Assembly (NCBI GenBank): GCA_030448245.1 | Contig: JAUJNH010000009.1 | Span: 1-64,000, forward strand | Direction of reading: 5' to 3' | Source: Acidimicrobiales bacterium | GTDB lineage: Bacteria; Actinomycetota; Acidimicrobiia; Acidimicrobiales; JAUJNH01 | DNA length: 64,000 bases | Shown here: positions 26,110 through 34,403 of the stretch, one piece after another | How positions within the stretch are numbered: position 1 is the first letter of the stretch | Layout: every line of letters begins with the position of its first letter | The notes under the pieces: generated by a model | Told to the model about the DNA's origin: nothing | Databases searched by the model: none | The model's input: only the letters and a program-made list of their open reading frames with translations | Made by a program: the position numbers and the translations under genes

Positions 26110-26267
26110 GGAGCCGACAGGCGCGGACGGGGGTCCTCCCGTCGTGAACCAGAAACGATCCCGTCCCGCAGGAGGGAGAGCTCGTGGTCCTCGTCCCCGT
26201 CGCGGCGCACCTCGGTGGTCTGACCCACGTCGGGGCGGCCTGAGCGGATCCATGAAGTCGAGGTCAC
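26106..26267 (-). CDS. possible small coupled protein
   Basis: A 53-residue frame from GTG 26267, rich in charged residues, ends with a TGA that overlaps the GTG of the MBL hydrolase. The coupling is the only support; no family is recognised and the composition is not distinctive. It fills an otherwise empty 200-bp gap. Confidence 0.3.
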   Translation of the reverse strand: MTSTSWIRSGRPDVGQTTEVRRDGDEDHELSLLRDGIVSGSRREDPRPRLSAP

Positions 26268-26311
26268 CTGGGCGTGGTTCGCGTCGGTGGCATCGGCAAC
26301 CTCCAGCGGCC

Positions 26312-26713
26312 TCAGCGGGCCGGTTCGAGGAGGCGTTCGACCAGGTCGAGCAGCTCGACGGCGCTGAACGGCTTGGTGAGGAAGGCGTCGGCCCCCGCCC
26401 CCAGGGCGGCCCGCTCGAGCTCGGGATCGTCGCGAGCAGTGAGCATCACGACCTTGGCGCTGCGGTGGTCGATGCGCCGGCACACCTCGACGCCGTCGAG
26501 CCCCGGCATCATGACGTCGAGCACGATCACGGTCGGCATCAGGTCTTCGAGCACGGCCAGGGCGGCGTCCCCGTCGGGGGCCTCGACCACCTCGAACTCG
26601 TCGGCCTCGAGCACGATCCGCAGCAGGCGGCGGATCATCTCGTCGTCGTCGACGACGAGGACGAGGCGCGGACGGGGCTGGGCTGCCGCGTCCGACTTGC
26701 CCGAGCGCTTCAC
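26312..26713 (-). CDS. single-domain response regulator
   Basis: 133 residues, one receiver domain. Acidic pocket VVDDDE, phospho-acceptor VIVLDVMMPGLDG, Thr in VVMLTARDD and Lys in FLTKPFSAVE are all present. There is no output domain. It starts 4 bases inside the rsiG stop (overlap 26710-26713), so it is translated together with the c-di-GMP-binding anti-sigma factor. Confidence 0.85.
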   Translation of the reverse strand: MKRSGKSDAAAQPRPRLVLVVDDDEMIRRLLRIVLEADEFEVVEAPDGDAALAVLEDLMPTVIVLDVMMPGLDGVEVCRRIDHRSAKVVMLTARDDPELERAALGAGADAFLTKPFSAVELLDLVERLLEPAR

Positions 26714-27240
26714 CGGTTCAGGAGGCTGTCGACATCGGCCTCCCCCGATCGGTACCGCCGGACGACCTCCTCCTGCAGGGCGTCGATGCGGTCGAACATG
26801 ACCCGCCGCCGGTCAGAGACCTGGCGCTCAAAGGCGGCGAGCGCGGTGGCCACCCGGCGCAGGTCGTCGTCGCCCATCGCGGCGGGGGCCGAGACCAGCG
26901 ACGGCGGAGCGGCGCGGTCGAGGCCGGCCAGCAGCTCCTCATCGACCTCTCCCGGCGTCAGGCCGAGCGGGAGGTGACCGCTGCCCGGTGACGTGATCCG
27001 GTCGGCGAGCGCCTCGGTCAGCTGCTGCACCAGGGTCCGGTCGTCGGAGGTGCCCAGGCGGCGATTGGCGATCTCGGCGGCGACGATGTCGAGCCGGCCC
27101 TGGGCCAGGCGACGCACGTAGGACAGCTGGGTCTCCAGCCGCTGGCAGGCCGCCCGACGAGCCCGCACCTCCTCCATCGGGAGGCCGGGCAGGCCGTCGA
27201 GCAGGTCCGCGGCGAGGGCGTCCGGCTGGGCCATGGGCAC
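26710..27240 (-). CDS. rsiG: RsiG-type c-di-GMP-binding anti-sigma factor
   Basis: 176 residues, mostly helical. ETQLSYVRRLAQGRLD fits the E(x3)S(x2)R(x3)Q(x3)D signature that binds cyclic di-GMP in Streptomyces RsiG, the antagonist of sigma factor WhiG. A second long helix near the C-terminus (RRVMFDRIDALQEEVVRRY) completes the coiled-coil-like fold. ATG at 27240 or 27234. The sigma partner is not in this window. Coupling to a receiver-domain protein suggests an added phospho-signal input. Confidence 0.8.
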   Translation of the reverse strand: MPMAQPDALAADLLDGLPGLPMEEVRARRAACQRLETQLSYVRRLAQGRLDIVAAEIANRRLGTSDDRTLVQQLTEALADRITSPGSGHLPLGLTPGEVDEELLAGLDRAAPPSLVSAPAAMGDDDLRRVATALAAFERQVSDRRRVMFDRIDALQEEVVRRYRSGEADVDSLLNR

Positions 27241-27279
27241 AGGGTACCCAGGGCACCCCTATCCCCGGCGGGGCTGCAC

Positions 27280-27525
27280 CTATCGGGCAAAGCCCCCGGA
27301 GACCGGGGGGAGGACGGCGAGCTCCGCCCCTTCCGCCACGGGGTCCGTCGGACCCGCCGGCTCGCCATCCACCCACACCGCAGACGACGCGACGACCGCC
27401 GAGAGCCGCTCGCCGTGACGGGCCACGGCGGCCGCCAGCACCTCGCCCACGGTGCTCCCGGCCACCACCTCCTCTGCCGTCCCCGCCGCCTCCCGAGCCT
27501 GCGCGAAGTACCGCACCCGCGGCAC
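27280..27525 (-). CDS. MoaD/ThiS-like sulfur carrier
   Basis: 81 residues of ubiquitin-like beta-grasp pattern (VRYFAQAREAAGTAEEVV ... LPPVSGG). The di-Gly motif is followed by FAR instead of being terminal, so it would need trimming or is not a classical sulfur carrier. It may serve molybdopterin synthesis, consistent with the Mo-hydroxylase at the window start, but no moa genes adjoin it. Confidence 0.7.
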   Translation of the reverse strand: MPRVRYFAQAREAAGTAEEVVAGSTVGEVLAAAVARHGERLSAVVASSAVWVDGEPAGPTDPVAEGAELAVLPPVSGGFAR

Positions 27526-27639
27526 CGCTACCTCCGCCCGTCCACACCGAGCAACCTATCCACGCCCGGACCCGCGAGCTGGTGCGCCACGAGCACGACG
27601 CACTAGATCTTCGGACATGCCAAGGGGCCATCGGGCGCG

Positions 27640-27708
27640 GTGTTGACGGGAGGTGCGGGGGCCCCGCCCGGAGGGGGATCGGGGGGGAGGGGGTTTCCCT
27701 TTCCCCCC
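27640..27708. repeat. G-rich hairpin cluster
   Basis: A run of inverted G/C tracts, including GGGGGCCCCGCCC and a hairpin of G7AG5-TTT-C3T3C6, directly precedes the phosphatase GTG. It resembles hairpins at 41744-41805 and 52155-52181. It may limit translation or end an upstream transcript. Confidence 0.4.
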
Positions 27709-28341
27709 GTGCACCTCCTGCTCGTGCGCCACGGGCTGTCGGAGTGGAACCTGGCAGGTCGCTGGCAGGGGTGGGCCGACATCCCCTTGGCGGTCGAGGG
27801 CGAGGCGCAGGCCCGGGAGGCCCGCCCGGCTCTGGAGGATCTGGGGCTGACGGCCATCGTCCACTCGGGGATGCTGCGGACCGAGCGCACGGCCGAGCTG
27901 CTCGCGTCGGGCCTGGGCCTTCCCGCGGTCGAGGTCGAGCCGGGTCTGAAGGAGTACGACGTCGGCGACTGGGCCGGCCACACCCGGCCGGAGATCGAAG
28001 CCCGGTGGCCGGGGGCGCTGGACGCCTGGTTCCAGGGCCACCTCCCGGCCACCCCGGGCGGCGAGAGCAGGGACGGCTTCGCCAGCCGCCTCAGCGATGC
28101 GGTGCATCGGGTGGCTCTCACCCACCCGGGCGGCACCGTGCTGTGCGTCACCCACGGCGGCGTGGTGGGGACGCTCCAACGCGTGCTGTCTGAGGGGGGC
28201 GTCCAGGTCGGTCCCCGGATCGGCAACCTGTCCGGCCGGTGGGTGCACGTGGACTGGCGGGACGGGCGCGCGGTCACCAGGCTCGGCGAGCTCGTCCACC
28301 TGCTCCCCCCGGCGAGAGAGACCGAGAGCCCTTCGGCCTGA
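27709..28341 (+). CDS. histidine phosphatase family protein
   Basis: 210 residues with phosphoglycerate mutase-type motifs: LLVRHGLSEWNLAGRWQG (catalytic His), HSGMLRTERTAELL, LKEYDVGDWAG and VTHGGVVGTL (second His). It could be a cofactor-dependent mutase-like phosphatase such as GpgP. GTG 27709 is chosen because the catalytic His follows at residue 8, as usual. Substrate unknown. Confidence 0.8.
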   Translation: MHLLLVRHGLSEWNLAGRWQGWADIPLAVEGEAQAREARPALEDLGLTAIVHSGMLRTERTAELLASGLGLPAVEVEPGLKEYDVGDWAGHTRPEIEARWPGALDAWFQGHLPATPGGESRDGFASRLSDAVHRVALTHPGGTVLCVTHGGVVGTLQRVLSEGGVQVGPRIGNLSGRWVHVDWRDGRAVTRLGELVHLLPPARETESPSA

Positions 28342-28380
28342 CGGGAGGCCGGGGGCCAGGGCATCGATGAGACTGCGACC

Positions 28381-29406
28381 ATGAGGGATCAGGGCTGGGG
28401 CCCGCCGTGGGCCCGGGTGTGGCGGGGTCGCTGGGTGACCGACACCGTCCGGTCGGCGGCGCTCGTGGGAAATCCACTGAGGGATCCGACGGACCGCCCG
28501 CTGTACGTGTGGCTGCCGCCGGGGTACGACGACGATCCCCATCGGCGGTGGCCGGTGGTGGCCTTCCTGCACGGCTTCGCCGGCCAGGCCGACTCGTGGG
28601 CCAACCGGCGGCCCTTCCAGCCGACGCTGCTGGAGCGCATCGACGCCGCCGCGCCGCCGGCGATCGTGGCCCTGCCCGACGGGTGGACGAGCTGGGGCGG
28701 TGCCCAGTGGCTCGACAGCCTGGCGGTGGGCGCCTACCAGTCGTACCTCTCCCTCGACGTGGTGGGCCACCTCGACCGCACCTACCGCACGATCCCCGAC
28801 CGGGCGGCTCGGGCGGTGGCGGGCCACTCGTCCGGCGGCTACGGGGCGGTGCTGTCGGCCCTGCACCACCCGGAGGTGTGGGGTCGCTGGGGCAGCCACG
28901 CGGGCGACGGCCTGTTCGAGGTCTGCTTCCTGCCCGACATCCGCTCGGTCACCCGCAGCCTGCAGCAGCGCTACGGGGGCAGCTGGGACGCCTTTTGGGC
29001 CGAGGTGGCCGAACGGGGCCTCCTGTCACGTGACGACGACTTCCCGCTCCTCAACACCTGGGCGATGGCCGCCTGCTTCGCCGAGGGTCGCCTGCCCTGT
29101 GACGAGACGGGGAGGCTGGTCCCCGAGGCGTGGGCCGCCTGGTTGGCCTGTGATCCGGTGCGGCTGGTGGGCGAGCCGGGGTGGGCCGCTTCGGTGGCGT
29201 CGTGGCTGGGTGCCTGGATCGATGCAGGGACCCGTGACGACGTCTATCTCGACTTGGCCGCCACCGCGCTGCGCGATGCCCTGCTGGCCGCCGGCATGCC
29301 CGAGGGCGACATCAGATACGAGCTGCACGACGGGCGGCACGGCGGCCAGGACCACCGCTTTCCCCTGTCGATCAGGTGGCTGGCCGACCAGATGGTGAAT
29401 GGCTGA
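28381..29406 (+). CDS. esterase (alpha/beta hydrolase, esterase D-like)
   Basis: 341 residues. RPLYVWLPPGYDDDPHRRWPVVAFLHGFAG gives the oxyanion region in part, GHSSGGYGAVL is the nucleophile elbow (Ser), and HGGQDH near the end may supply the His. The fold matches the antigen 85/esterase D group, without a signal peptide. Substrate unknown. ATG 28381 follows the phosphatase by 39 bases. Confidence 0.75.
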   Translation: MRDQGWGPPWARVWRGRWVTDTVRSAALVGNPLRDPTDRPLYVWLPPGYDDDPHRRWPVVAFLHGFAGQADSWANRRPFQPTLLERIDAAAPPAIVALPDGWTSWGGAQWLDSLAVGAYQSYLSLDVVGHLDRTYRTIPDRAARAVAGHSSGGYGAVLSALHHPEVWGRWGSHAGDGLFEVCFLPDIRSVTRSLQQRYGGSWDAFWAEVAERGLLSRDDDFPLLNTWAMAACFAEGRLPCDETGRLVPEAWAAWLACDPVRLVGEPGWAASVASWLGAWIDAGTRDDVYLDLAATALRDALLAAGMPEGDIRYELHDGRHGGQDHRFPLSIRWLADQMVNG

Positions 29407-29468
29407 GCGGCGGCACCCACGTCGGCGCCGTTGCGTGGATCAGCTGGATGGCGAACCGGAGCACCCGT

Positions 29469-29564
29469 TCAGGGCTGGCCGGGCTGCTTGTCTTTGTTGA
29501 GGTACCAGTAGGCGCCGTACCCGAGGCCTCCGAGGACGAGCAGCCAGAAGAGCTTTTTCTTCAT
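29469..29564 (-). CDS. 31-residue single-helix membrane peptide
   Basis: MKKKLFWLLVLGGLGYGAYW is a basic start and one membrane segment, followed by the tail YLNKDKQPGQP. CCCTCC (i.e. GGGAGG minus-strand: GGAGGG) is close upstream of the ATG and acts as ribosome binding site. Short KKKLFWLL peptides of this kind are widespread in actinobacteria, function unknown. Confidence 0.55.
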   Translation of the reverse strand: MKKKLFWLLVLGGLGYGAYWYLNKDKQPGQP

Positions 29565-29649
29565 GGAGGGACGGTACCAATGCGCAGCGACGGGCCCTCC
29601 CTCATCTCGGACGCTCGGAAGCAGGGAGCTCGACGCCCGACGAAAGCCG

Positions 29650-30528
29650 TCAGACGTGCGATCGCACGTGGCCGACGATGCGCTCGGCCAACGTCGAGTC
29701 CAGCAGGCTCGTGCCGTGACCGCCGCCCGCCACCTCCCAGCGCTCCACCGGCGGCTGCGCCCACTGCTCGATGGCCTCGGCGTGCTCGGGTCCGAGGTAG
29801 TGATCCTGCCGGTCGTGGACGACGAGGGTGAACGCCGGGGCGATGCGGGCCACGACCGGCTTGGCGTAGGGCACCGCAGTGCAGGCGGCGGGAAGGCGGG
29901 TGCCGGTCATGAGGCGCAGCCCGGCGCGGGCCAGGGGCGACCGGGCGACCTGCTGGGCCCGGGCGCTGCCGGGGCGGTCGTCGGCGCCAGACCAGCCGGC
30001 TGGGCTGACGCCGATGGCGCCGGCCACGCCGCCGAACTCGCCGGCGTGGAGGAGCACCGAGGAGCCGCCGAGGGACGTCCCGATCGTCACGACGGGCAGC
30101 TCGGGGGCTGCCGCCCGAGCGGCATCGACAGCGGCAACGACGTCGCTCGGCTCGTGCACGCAGAACGAGCACTGGCCACCGGAGGCGCCGTGGCCCCGGA
30201 GGTCGAGCACGACCACGGGGGCAGTCGCCGCGAGCAGGTGGGCGAAGGCGTAGATGCCAGGCGTCCGTGACGAGTTGGCCAGCCCGTGGACGAGGACGAA
30301 CGAGCACGGTGGTCCGTGTCCGTCGTCCGGAGTGCCGGGCCGGCTGGTGGCGTCGGGGCCCGGCAGCCGCACGGCGTGGAGGCGGGTGCCGTCGGCGGAC
30401 CTGAGGCTGAGGTGGGTGGCTGGCGGCCCGTAGCGGGGCGCCAGCGGGTAGCGGCGCACCCAGTCGGCGGCGATCCGACCTGCGGCGCGAGGCCGTGCCG
30501 TCAGCCGTGGCTGGCGGGCGATCGCCAT
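29650..30528 (-). CDS. alpha/beta hydrolase
   Basis: About 292 residues. FVLVHGLANSSRTPG, VVLDLRGHGASGG and GTSLGGSSVLLHAGEFGG (nucleophile Ser) are typical, with Asp in HDRQDHYLGP and His in GGGHGTSLL completing the triad. ATG 30528 overlaps by one base the stop of a 47-codon frame. Substrate unknown; related to YheT-like hydrolases. Confidence 0.8.
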   Translation of the reverse strand: MAIARQPRLTARPRAAGRIAADWVRRYPLAPRYGPPATHLSLRSADGTRLHAVRLPGPDATSRPGTPDDGHGPPCSFVLVHGLANSSRTPGIYAFAHLLAATAPVVVLDLRGHGASGGQCSFCVHEPSDVVAAVDAARAAAPELPVVTIGTSLGGSSVLLHAGEFGGVAGAIGVSPAGWSGADDRPGSARAQQVARSPLARAGLRLMTGTRLPAACTAVPYAKPVVARIAPAFTLVVHDRQDHYLGPEHAEAIEQWAQPPVERWEVAGGGHGTSLLDSTLAERIVGHVRSHV

Positions 30529-30671
30529 CAACCCATGCGGGCAAGGGCGGTCGCCACGTCGCCGAGCGCCGCCTCGATGTCGTCGAGCGCCACCCGCTCG
30601 TGGGGCCGCTCGTCGCCGGTCGCCGCCGCCCCGGTGGTGGCGGGGCCGGCCTCGCCGTGCTCGTCGACCAC
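30528..30671 (-). CDS. small acidic protein coupled to hydrolase
   Basis: 47 residues from GTG 30671: a polar N-terminus and a helical C-terminus (VALDDIEAALGDVATALARMG). The stop TGA shares one base with the hydrolase ATG. The amphipathic helix and coupling support a real gene, but no family is known. Confidence 0.4.
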   Translation of the reverse strand: MVDEHGEAGPATTGAAATGDERPHERVALDDIEAALGDVATALARMG

Positions 30672-30737
30672 GGCCGCCGACCCTACCGGACGCCCCGGAC
30701 GAGGGAGCGGCGCGCCGGTCCGTCGCTGGCCGGGTGG

Positions 30738-30811
30738 TGGGCCGCCCGGGAGTCGAACCCGGAACCGCACGGTTTAAAAGACCGGCGCTCTGCCAATTGA
30801 GCTAGCGGCCC
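30738..30811 (-). tRNA. tRNA-Lys (UUU)
   Basis: Cloverleaf with 7-bp acceptor GGGCCGC/GCGGCCC, D-arm GCTC...GAGC, anticodon loop CTTTTAA (anticodon TTT) and T-arm CCGGG-TTCGACT-CCCGG. No CCA is encoded. The outermost anticodon-stem pair is a C-T mismatch and the variable loop has 6 bases, both slightly unusual. Confidence 0.93.
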
Positions 30812-31119
30812 GACGGCTCTGCGACTCGGGCATCACGGGCTGTGCGAAAGCCGCTGCGCACCGTAGTCGTTCTGCTCCGGGCCCGTCGGCATCGCCGGAA
30901 GTTTGACACGCAACCTTGCCTGTTGCGGCGCTCTGCCGTCGCCGCACGACCGAATCGGCAGCCATTGCTCAGTACTTGCCGATGATCGGCCGGCAGGTTT
31001 GCCTGGACCGGCGATCGCAGTTTCTGCGTCTTGCGCAGAAGGCGGCGGGTGGAACTTGACAAAGCGCTTCGGCGGAGTGAATGTCGTACCGTCCGGTAAG
31101 TTCCTTGGAAGGATGACGC
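30812..31119 (+). promoter_or_regulatory. 308-bp lsr2 upstream region with promoter
   Basis: This gap is visibly less GC-rich than the rest. TTGACA (31056-31061), 17 bases and GAATGT (31079-31084) form a good sigma70-type promoter, with GGAAGGA before ATG 31120. AT-richer flanks fit Lsr2 binding its own control region. No gene is seen in the gap. Confidence 0.55.
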
Positions 31120-31467
31120 ATGGCGCAAGAAGTGATCACCAAGCTGATCGATGACCTCGACGGGAGTGAGGCCAGCGAGACCGTTTCCTTCGCGCTGGAC
31201 GGTGAAAGCTACGAGATCGATCTCAGCGCGAAGAACGCAGCGGCCCTGCGCAAGGCGCTCGACCGGTATCGCAGCGGGGCGCGCGTCAGCAGTGGCCGGT
31301 CGTCGGCCACGGGCCGGCGCAGCCGCGGGAGGGGCAGCCGGAGCCGCGCCGAGGTCGACCCGAAGGTGGTCAGGGCGTGGGCGGCCGAGCACGGCTTCGA
31401 GATCTCGTCGCGCGGGCGGATCCCCTCCGAGGTCCTCGAGCAGTACAAGGCGAACGGCAGCCGCTGA
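31120..31467 (+). CDS. lsr2: Lsr2, H-NS-like nucleoid protein
   Basis: 115 residues. The N-terminal dimerisation domain (KLIDDLDGSEASETVSFALDG, YEIDLSAKNAAALRKAL) is linked by a basic Ser/Arg/Gly stretch to a C-terminal DNA-binding domain (VRAWAAEHGFEISSRGRIP) with the minor-groove RGR hook. Lsr2 bridges AT-rich DNA and silences foreign genes in actinobacteria. Intact and of usual length. Confidence 0.95.
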   Translation: MAQEVITKLIDDLDGSEASETVSFALDGESYEIDLSAKNAAALRKALDRYRSGARVSSGRSSATGRRSRGRGSRSRAEVDPKVVRAWAAEHGFEISSRGRIPSEVLEQYKANGSR

Positions 31468-31504
31468 GGCCGATGAGGGTCGACGTCGGTCGCCGGCCAC
31501 CCGG

Positions 31505-32008
31505 TCACCCCGGGTGCTGCGCGAAGCGGCCGGCGTGGACCTCGATGAAGCGCCGCAGGGCCTCCTCGTCCACCCCGGGGCACAGCTGGCGGGTGCGCCA
31601 CGCCGAGGCGGCCACCCTGGTCGGCAGCGCCGGGTTGGGGGCCACGATCACCTGCGATCCTCCCAAGGCCTCGAGCCGGGAGCGCTCGGCCGGTGCCAGG
31701 TCGCGGTGCTGGACGAGCACCTGGCCCGCCTCGAGCGCGCCGACCTGGACCGGGCCGGCCAGCGGCTCGGCCACCGCCCCGCCCGGGTGGCCGCCCGCCT
31801 GGTGCGGGCCGCTCGTCGGGGGCTCGGTGGCGTAGGTCGGGGGAGCGCCCCCCAGCGGGTGCTGCAGGCTGCGCGGGTCGAGCGGGTCCCTCACCGGGTC
31901 GGCGCACCGACCCGACGCTGACGCCGACGACCTGAGCACGACGAGGACTCCCACCACCAGCAGCACCGCGGCCAGCACGGCCACCGCCGCCCAGCTGCGC
32001 CTGGCCAT
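31505..32008 (-). CDS. DUF3105 membrane-anchored protein
   Basis: 167 residues. One N-terminal membrane anchor (VAVLAAVLLVVGVLVVL) precedes a DUF3105 domain with its PPTYATEPPTSGPHQ core and a pair of cysteines (GRCADP and RQLCPG). The domain is extracytoplasmic and of unknown role in actinobacteria and relatives. GTG 32017 is an alternative start. Confidence 0.75.
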   Translation of the reverse strand: MARRSWAAVAVLAAVLLVVGVLVVLRSSASASGRCADPVRDPLDPRSLQHPLGGAPPTYATEPPTSGPHQAGGHPGGAVAEPLAGPVQVGALEAGQVLVQHRDLAPAERSRLEALGGSQVIVAPNPALPTRVAASAWRTRQLCPGVDEEALRRFIEVHAGRFAQHPG

Positions 32009-32058
32009 CCGGGTCACCCTACGGCCGCAGCCCAGCTGCCGACTTTCGCCGGCCCGCC

Positions 32059-32832
32059 TCACACGGCGGCGAGCACGGCATCGGCCAGCTCTGGCCGGCA
32101 GATGAGCAGATCCGGTGACCAGGGATCCTTCCGGTTGTAGCGCAGGGGTCGGCCGTCGAGGCGGCTCACCCACAGCCCGGCCGATGCGGCCACCGCGGCG
32201 GGCGCGGCGTGGTCCCACTCGTACATCCCGCCGGCGTGGGCGTAGACGTCGGCCTCGCCCAGGACGACGGCCATGGCCTTGGCGCCGGCGGACCCGAGGG
32301 GCACGAGCTCGGCCCCTATCGCCTCCCTGATCCGGCCCGTGACCGGATGGGCGCGGCTGCGCGACACCACCATCCTGGGCGACCGGCCCCCGAGGGGCGG
32401 CCAGGACGACGGCTGCGCCGTGCCGGTGGCGAGGACGAGGTCGCGGGCCGGCAGGGCGACGGCTCCGGCGGCCAGGATCCCCCCGACGGCGAGCGCGACG
32501 TGCACGGCCCAGTCGTCCCGGTGCTCGGAGAACTCGCGGGTCCCGTCCAACGGGTCGACCACCCACACCCGCTCGGACTCGAGTCGGGCGGTCGAGTCGG
32601 CCGCCTCCTCCGAGAGCACCGCGTCGTCAGGCGAGCCGGCGGCCAGGAGGTCGAGGATGAGCCGGTTCGCGTTCCGGTCACCGTCGGCGCCCAGCCCGCG
32701 CCCGGCGGCGCGGGGTGGCACGGCGCCGCGCAGCTCCAGGAGGAGCCGGCCGGCGGCGGCGGCGGTCCGTGCCGCGGTGGCGTGGTCGTCGGCCCGGGCC
32801 AGGCCTTCGTCCAGCGGCATCCCGGGGCCCAT
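32059..32832 (-). CDS. inositol monophosphatase/CysQ-family phosphatase
   Basis: 257 residues with the Li-sensitive phosphatase motifs: LSEEAADS (metal Glu), WVVDPLDGTREF (DPLDGT) and EWDHAAPAAVA (WDxAA). The length and motif order match CysQ 3'-phosphoadenosine-5'-phosphate phosphatases or inositol phosphatases. The latter would fit the mycothiol pathway (mshA at 22.8 kb), but the substrate cannot be decided. Confidence 0.8.
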   Translation of the reverse strand: MGPGMPLDEGLARADDHATAARTAAAAGRLLLELRGAVPPRAAGRGLGADGDRNANRLILDLLAAGSPDDAVLSEEAADSTARLESERVWVVDPLDGTREFSEHRDDWAVHVALAVGGILAAGAVALPARDLVLATGTAQPSSWPPLGGRSPRMVVSRSRAHPVTGRIREAIGAELVPLGSAGAKAMAVVLGEADVYAHAGGMYEWDHAAPAAVAASAGLWVSRLDGRPLRYNRKDPWSPDLLICRPELADAVLAAV

Positions 32833-32861
32833 CGCCCGGGGACGCTACCGACTGGCCAGGA

Positions 32862-33155
32862 TCACCTCAGGTCGATGATGCAGTCGTCAGAGCCGTGCTC
32901 GTTCGGCTCGTAACGGTCGGCGCTGACGTCATTGGTCCAGCGGTCCCCGTCGACCACGTAGCGGTACCGGTACTCCTTGCCCTTCGGCAGGGTGATGGTG
33001 GTGCTGAAGCGGCCGTCCTTGCGCTTGGCCAGCGGCGTCGCGCTGGTCGACCAGCCGTTGAAGTCTCCGGCGACGTGAACAGCGCTGGCCTCCTCGTGCA
33101 CCTCGAAGGTGACCTTGGCGGCCGAGCTGTTCTTCACCGGTGTCTTCTTGGGCAT
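32862..33155 (-). CDS. CBM48-type glycogen-binding domain protein
   Basis: 97 residues comprising one isoamylase N-terminal/AMPK-like domain: VHVAGDFNGWSTSATPLAKR, EYRYRYVVDGDRWTND, ADRYEPNEHGSDDCII. It lacks any catalytic domain. Such stand-alone modules bind alpha-glucans or regulate enzymes. ATG 33155 is preceded by GAGGACG. Confidence 0.8.
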   Translation of the reverse strand: MPKKTPVKNSSAAKVTFEVHEEASAVHVAGDFNGWSTSATPLAKRKDGRFSTTITLPKGKEYRYRYVVDGDRWTNDVSADRYEPNEHGSDDCIIDLR

Positions 33156-33270
33156 TGGCGTCCTCTCGTCCGTCAGGTGCAGCACGCACCCCACCTGCCA
33201 GTGGTACCCGATCGACTCCGAGGCGACACTGCCGGCGACCGGGTTCGCCGCCGGTGCCAGGATGGCGGGG

Positions 33271-34386
33271 ATGCGCCGGGTCGCTCTTCTGGTCGCGGTG
33301 GCTCTGGTCATCCTGGTCAGCTGTGCCAACCCAGCCTCGGCCCACGGGGCGGGCGAGGCCGACGCGACGAGCTACGTGACGACCGTCGACGAGATCAGCC
33401 CGGGGCTAACTGGGGTCCAGGTCCGGGTGGTCGAGGCGGACGACGGCTTGGAGCTGCGGAACGACGGGCCTGAGGTGATCGTGCTCGGCTACCGCGACGA
33501 GCCGTACCTCCGGGTGGGACCGGACGGCGCCTTCGAGAACCGGCTGAGCCCGACGGTGGCAGCCAACCGCCGGCACGAGCACGGGCCGGACAGCGTGGCG
33601 GGCGCTGACCCAGCGGCCGCGGCACCGGAGTGGCGGAAGATCTCGGGTCGGCCGGTGGTCCGCTGGCACGACCACAGGACCCACTGGGAGGGGCCGAACC
33701 CACCGGGGGTCGAAGCCCGTCCGGGCGAGCGCCAGGTGGTGCAGCCCCCGTGGAGGATAGGCCTGCGCCGGGGACCCGAGACCGCCACCCTGTCCGGCCA
33801 GCTGACCTGGGTGCCAGGGCCGTCGCCCGCCCCCTGGCTCGCGCTGGCGGCTGCGGCCTTTCTGGGGTTCGCCGCCATCGGGCTGCTGCGGCGCTGGGGC
33901 CCGCCGCTGGCCGTGGCGCTGAGCCTCCTCCTCGGCGTCGACCTCCTGCACGCTGGCGCTGCTGGGTTCGCGTCCGCCGACGGCCTGGGCGGCCTGGTTC
34001 GAGTGGTGGGCGGCAGCTTCTACTCGATCGTCGGCTGGGTGCTGGCCGGGGTGGCGGTGCGCCTCCTGGCCAAGGCGAGGGTCGACGGGCTGTACGCCGG
34101 CGTGTTCGCCGGGCTGTCGATCGGGGTGTTCGGCGGCCTCCTCGACCTTCCGACCCTGTCGCGCAGCTCGGCGTCGTTCGCCCTCCCGCTCGACGTGGCC
34201 CGGGCGTGCATCGCCCTCGCCGCCGGTGGTGGTTTCGGCGCGGCCGCCGCCTGCCTCCTGGTGATCCGGAGGACACCGGAGGCGCGGCGGGTCGTCGGTG
34301 GGCCGGGCCAGGGGACCGGCGACCGTGCCGGCGACGGCTCGGCGGACCGGCGCCGACGGCAGCCCGTCGGAGCGGACGGCGCCTGA
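33271..34386 (+). CDS. secreted/multipass membrane protein
   Basis: 371 residues. A signal peptide (LVAVALVILVSCANPASAHG) precedes an extracytoplasmic beta-rich domain (about 24-170, with ELRNDGPEVIVLGYRDEPYL), then five to six membrane segments and a basic tail. The layout resembles hypothetical actinobacterial proteins near copper genes, but there are no copper motifs beyond scattered His. ATG 33262 is an alternative start. Function unknown. Confidence 0.7.
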   Translation: MRRVALLVAVALVILVSCANPASAHGAGEADATSYVTTVDEISPGLTGVQVRVVEADDGLELRNDGPEVIVLGYRDEPYLRVGPDGAFENRLSPTVAANRRHEHGPDSVAGADPAAAAPEWRKISGRPVVRWHDHRTHWEGPNPPGVEARPGERQVVQPPWRIGLRRGPETATLSGQLTWVPGPSPAPWLALAAAAFLGFAAIGLLRRWGPPLAVALSLLLGVDLLHAGAAGFASADGLGGLVRVVGGSFYSIVGWVLAGVAVRLLAKARVDGLYAGVFAGLSIGVFGGLLDLPTLSRSSASFALPLDVARACIALAAGGGFGAAAACLLVIRRTPEARRVVGGPGQGTGDRAGDGSADRRRRQPVGADGA

Positions 34387-34403
34387 GGTCTACGCTTGCG
34401 GGC

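Noticed and set aside
30812-31119. Antisense or sense small genes in the lsr2 upstream gap
   Set aside because: Short frames there overlap stops, have no ribosome binding sites and the gap carries a clear promoter.
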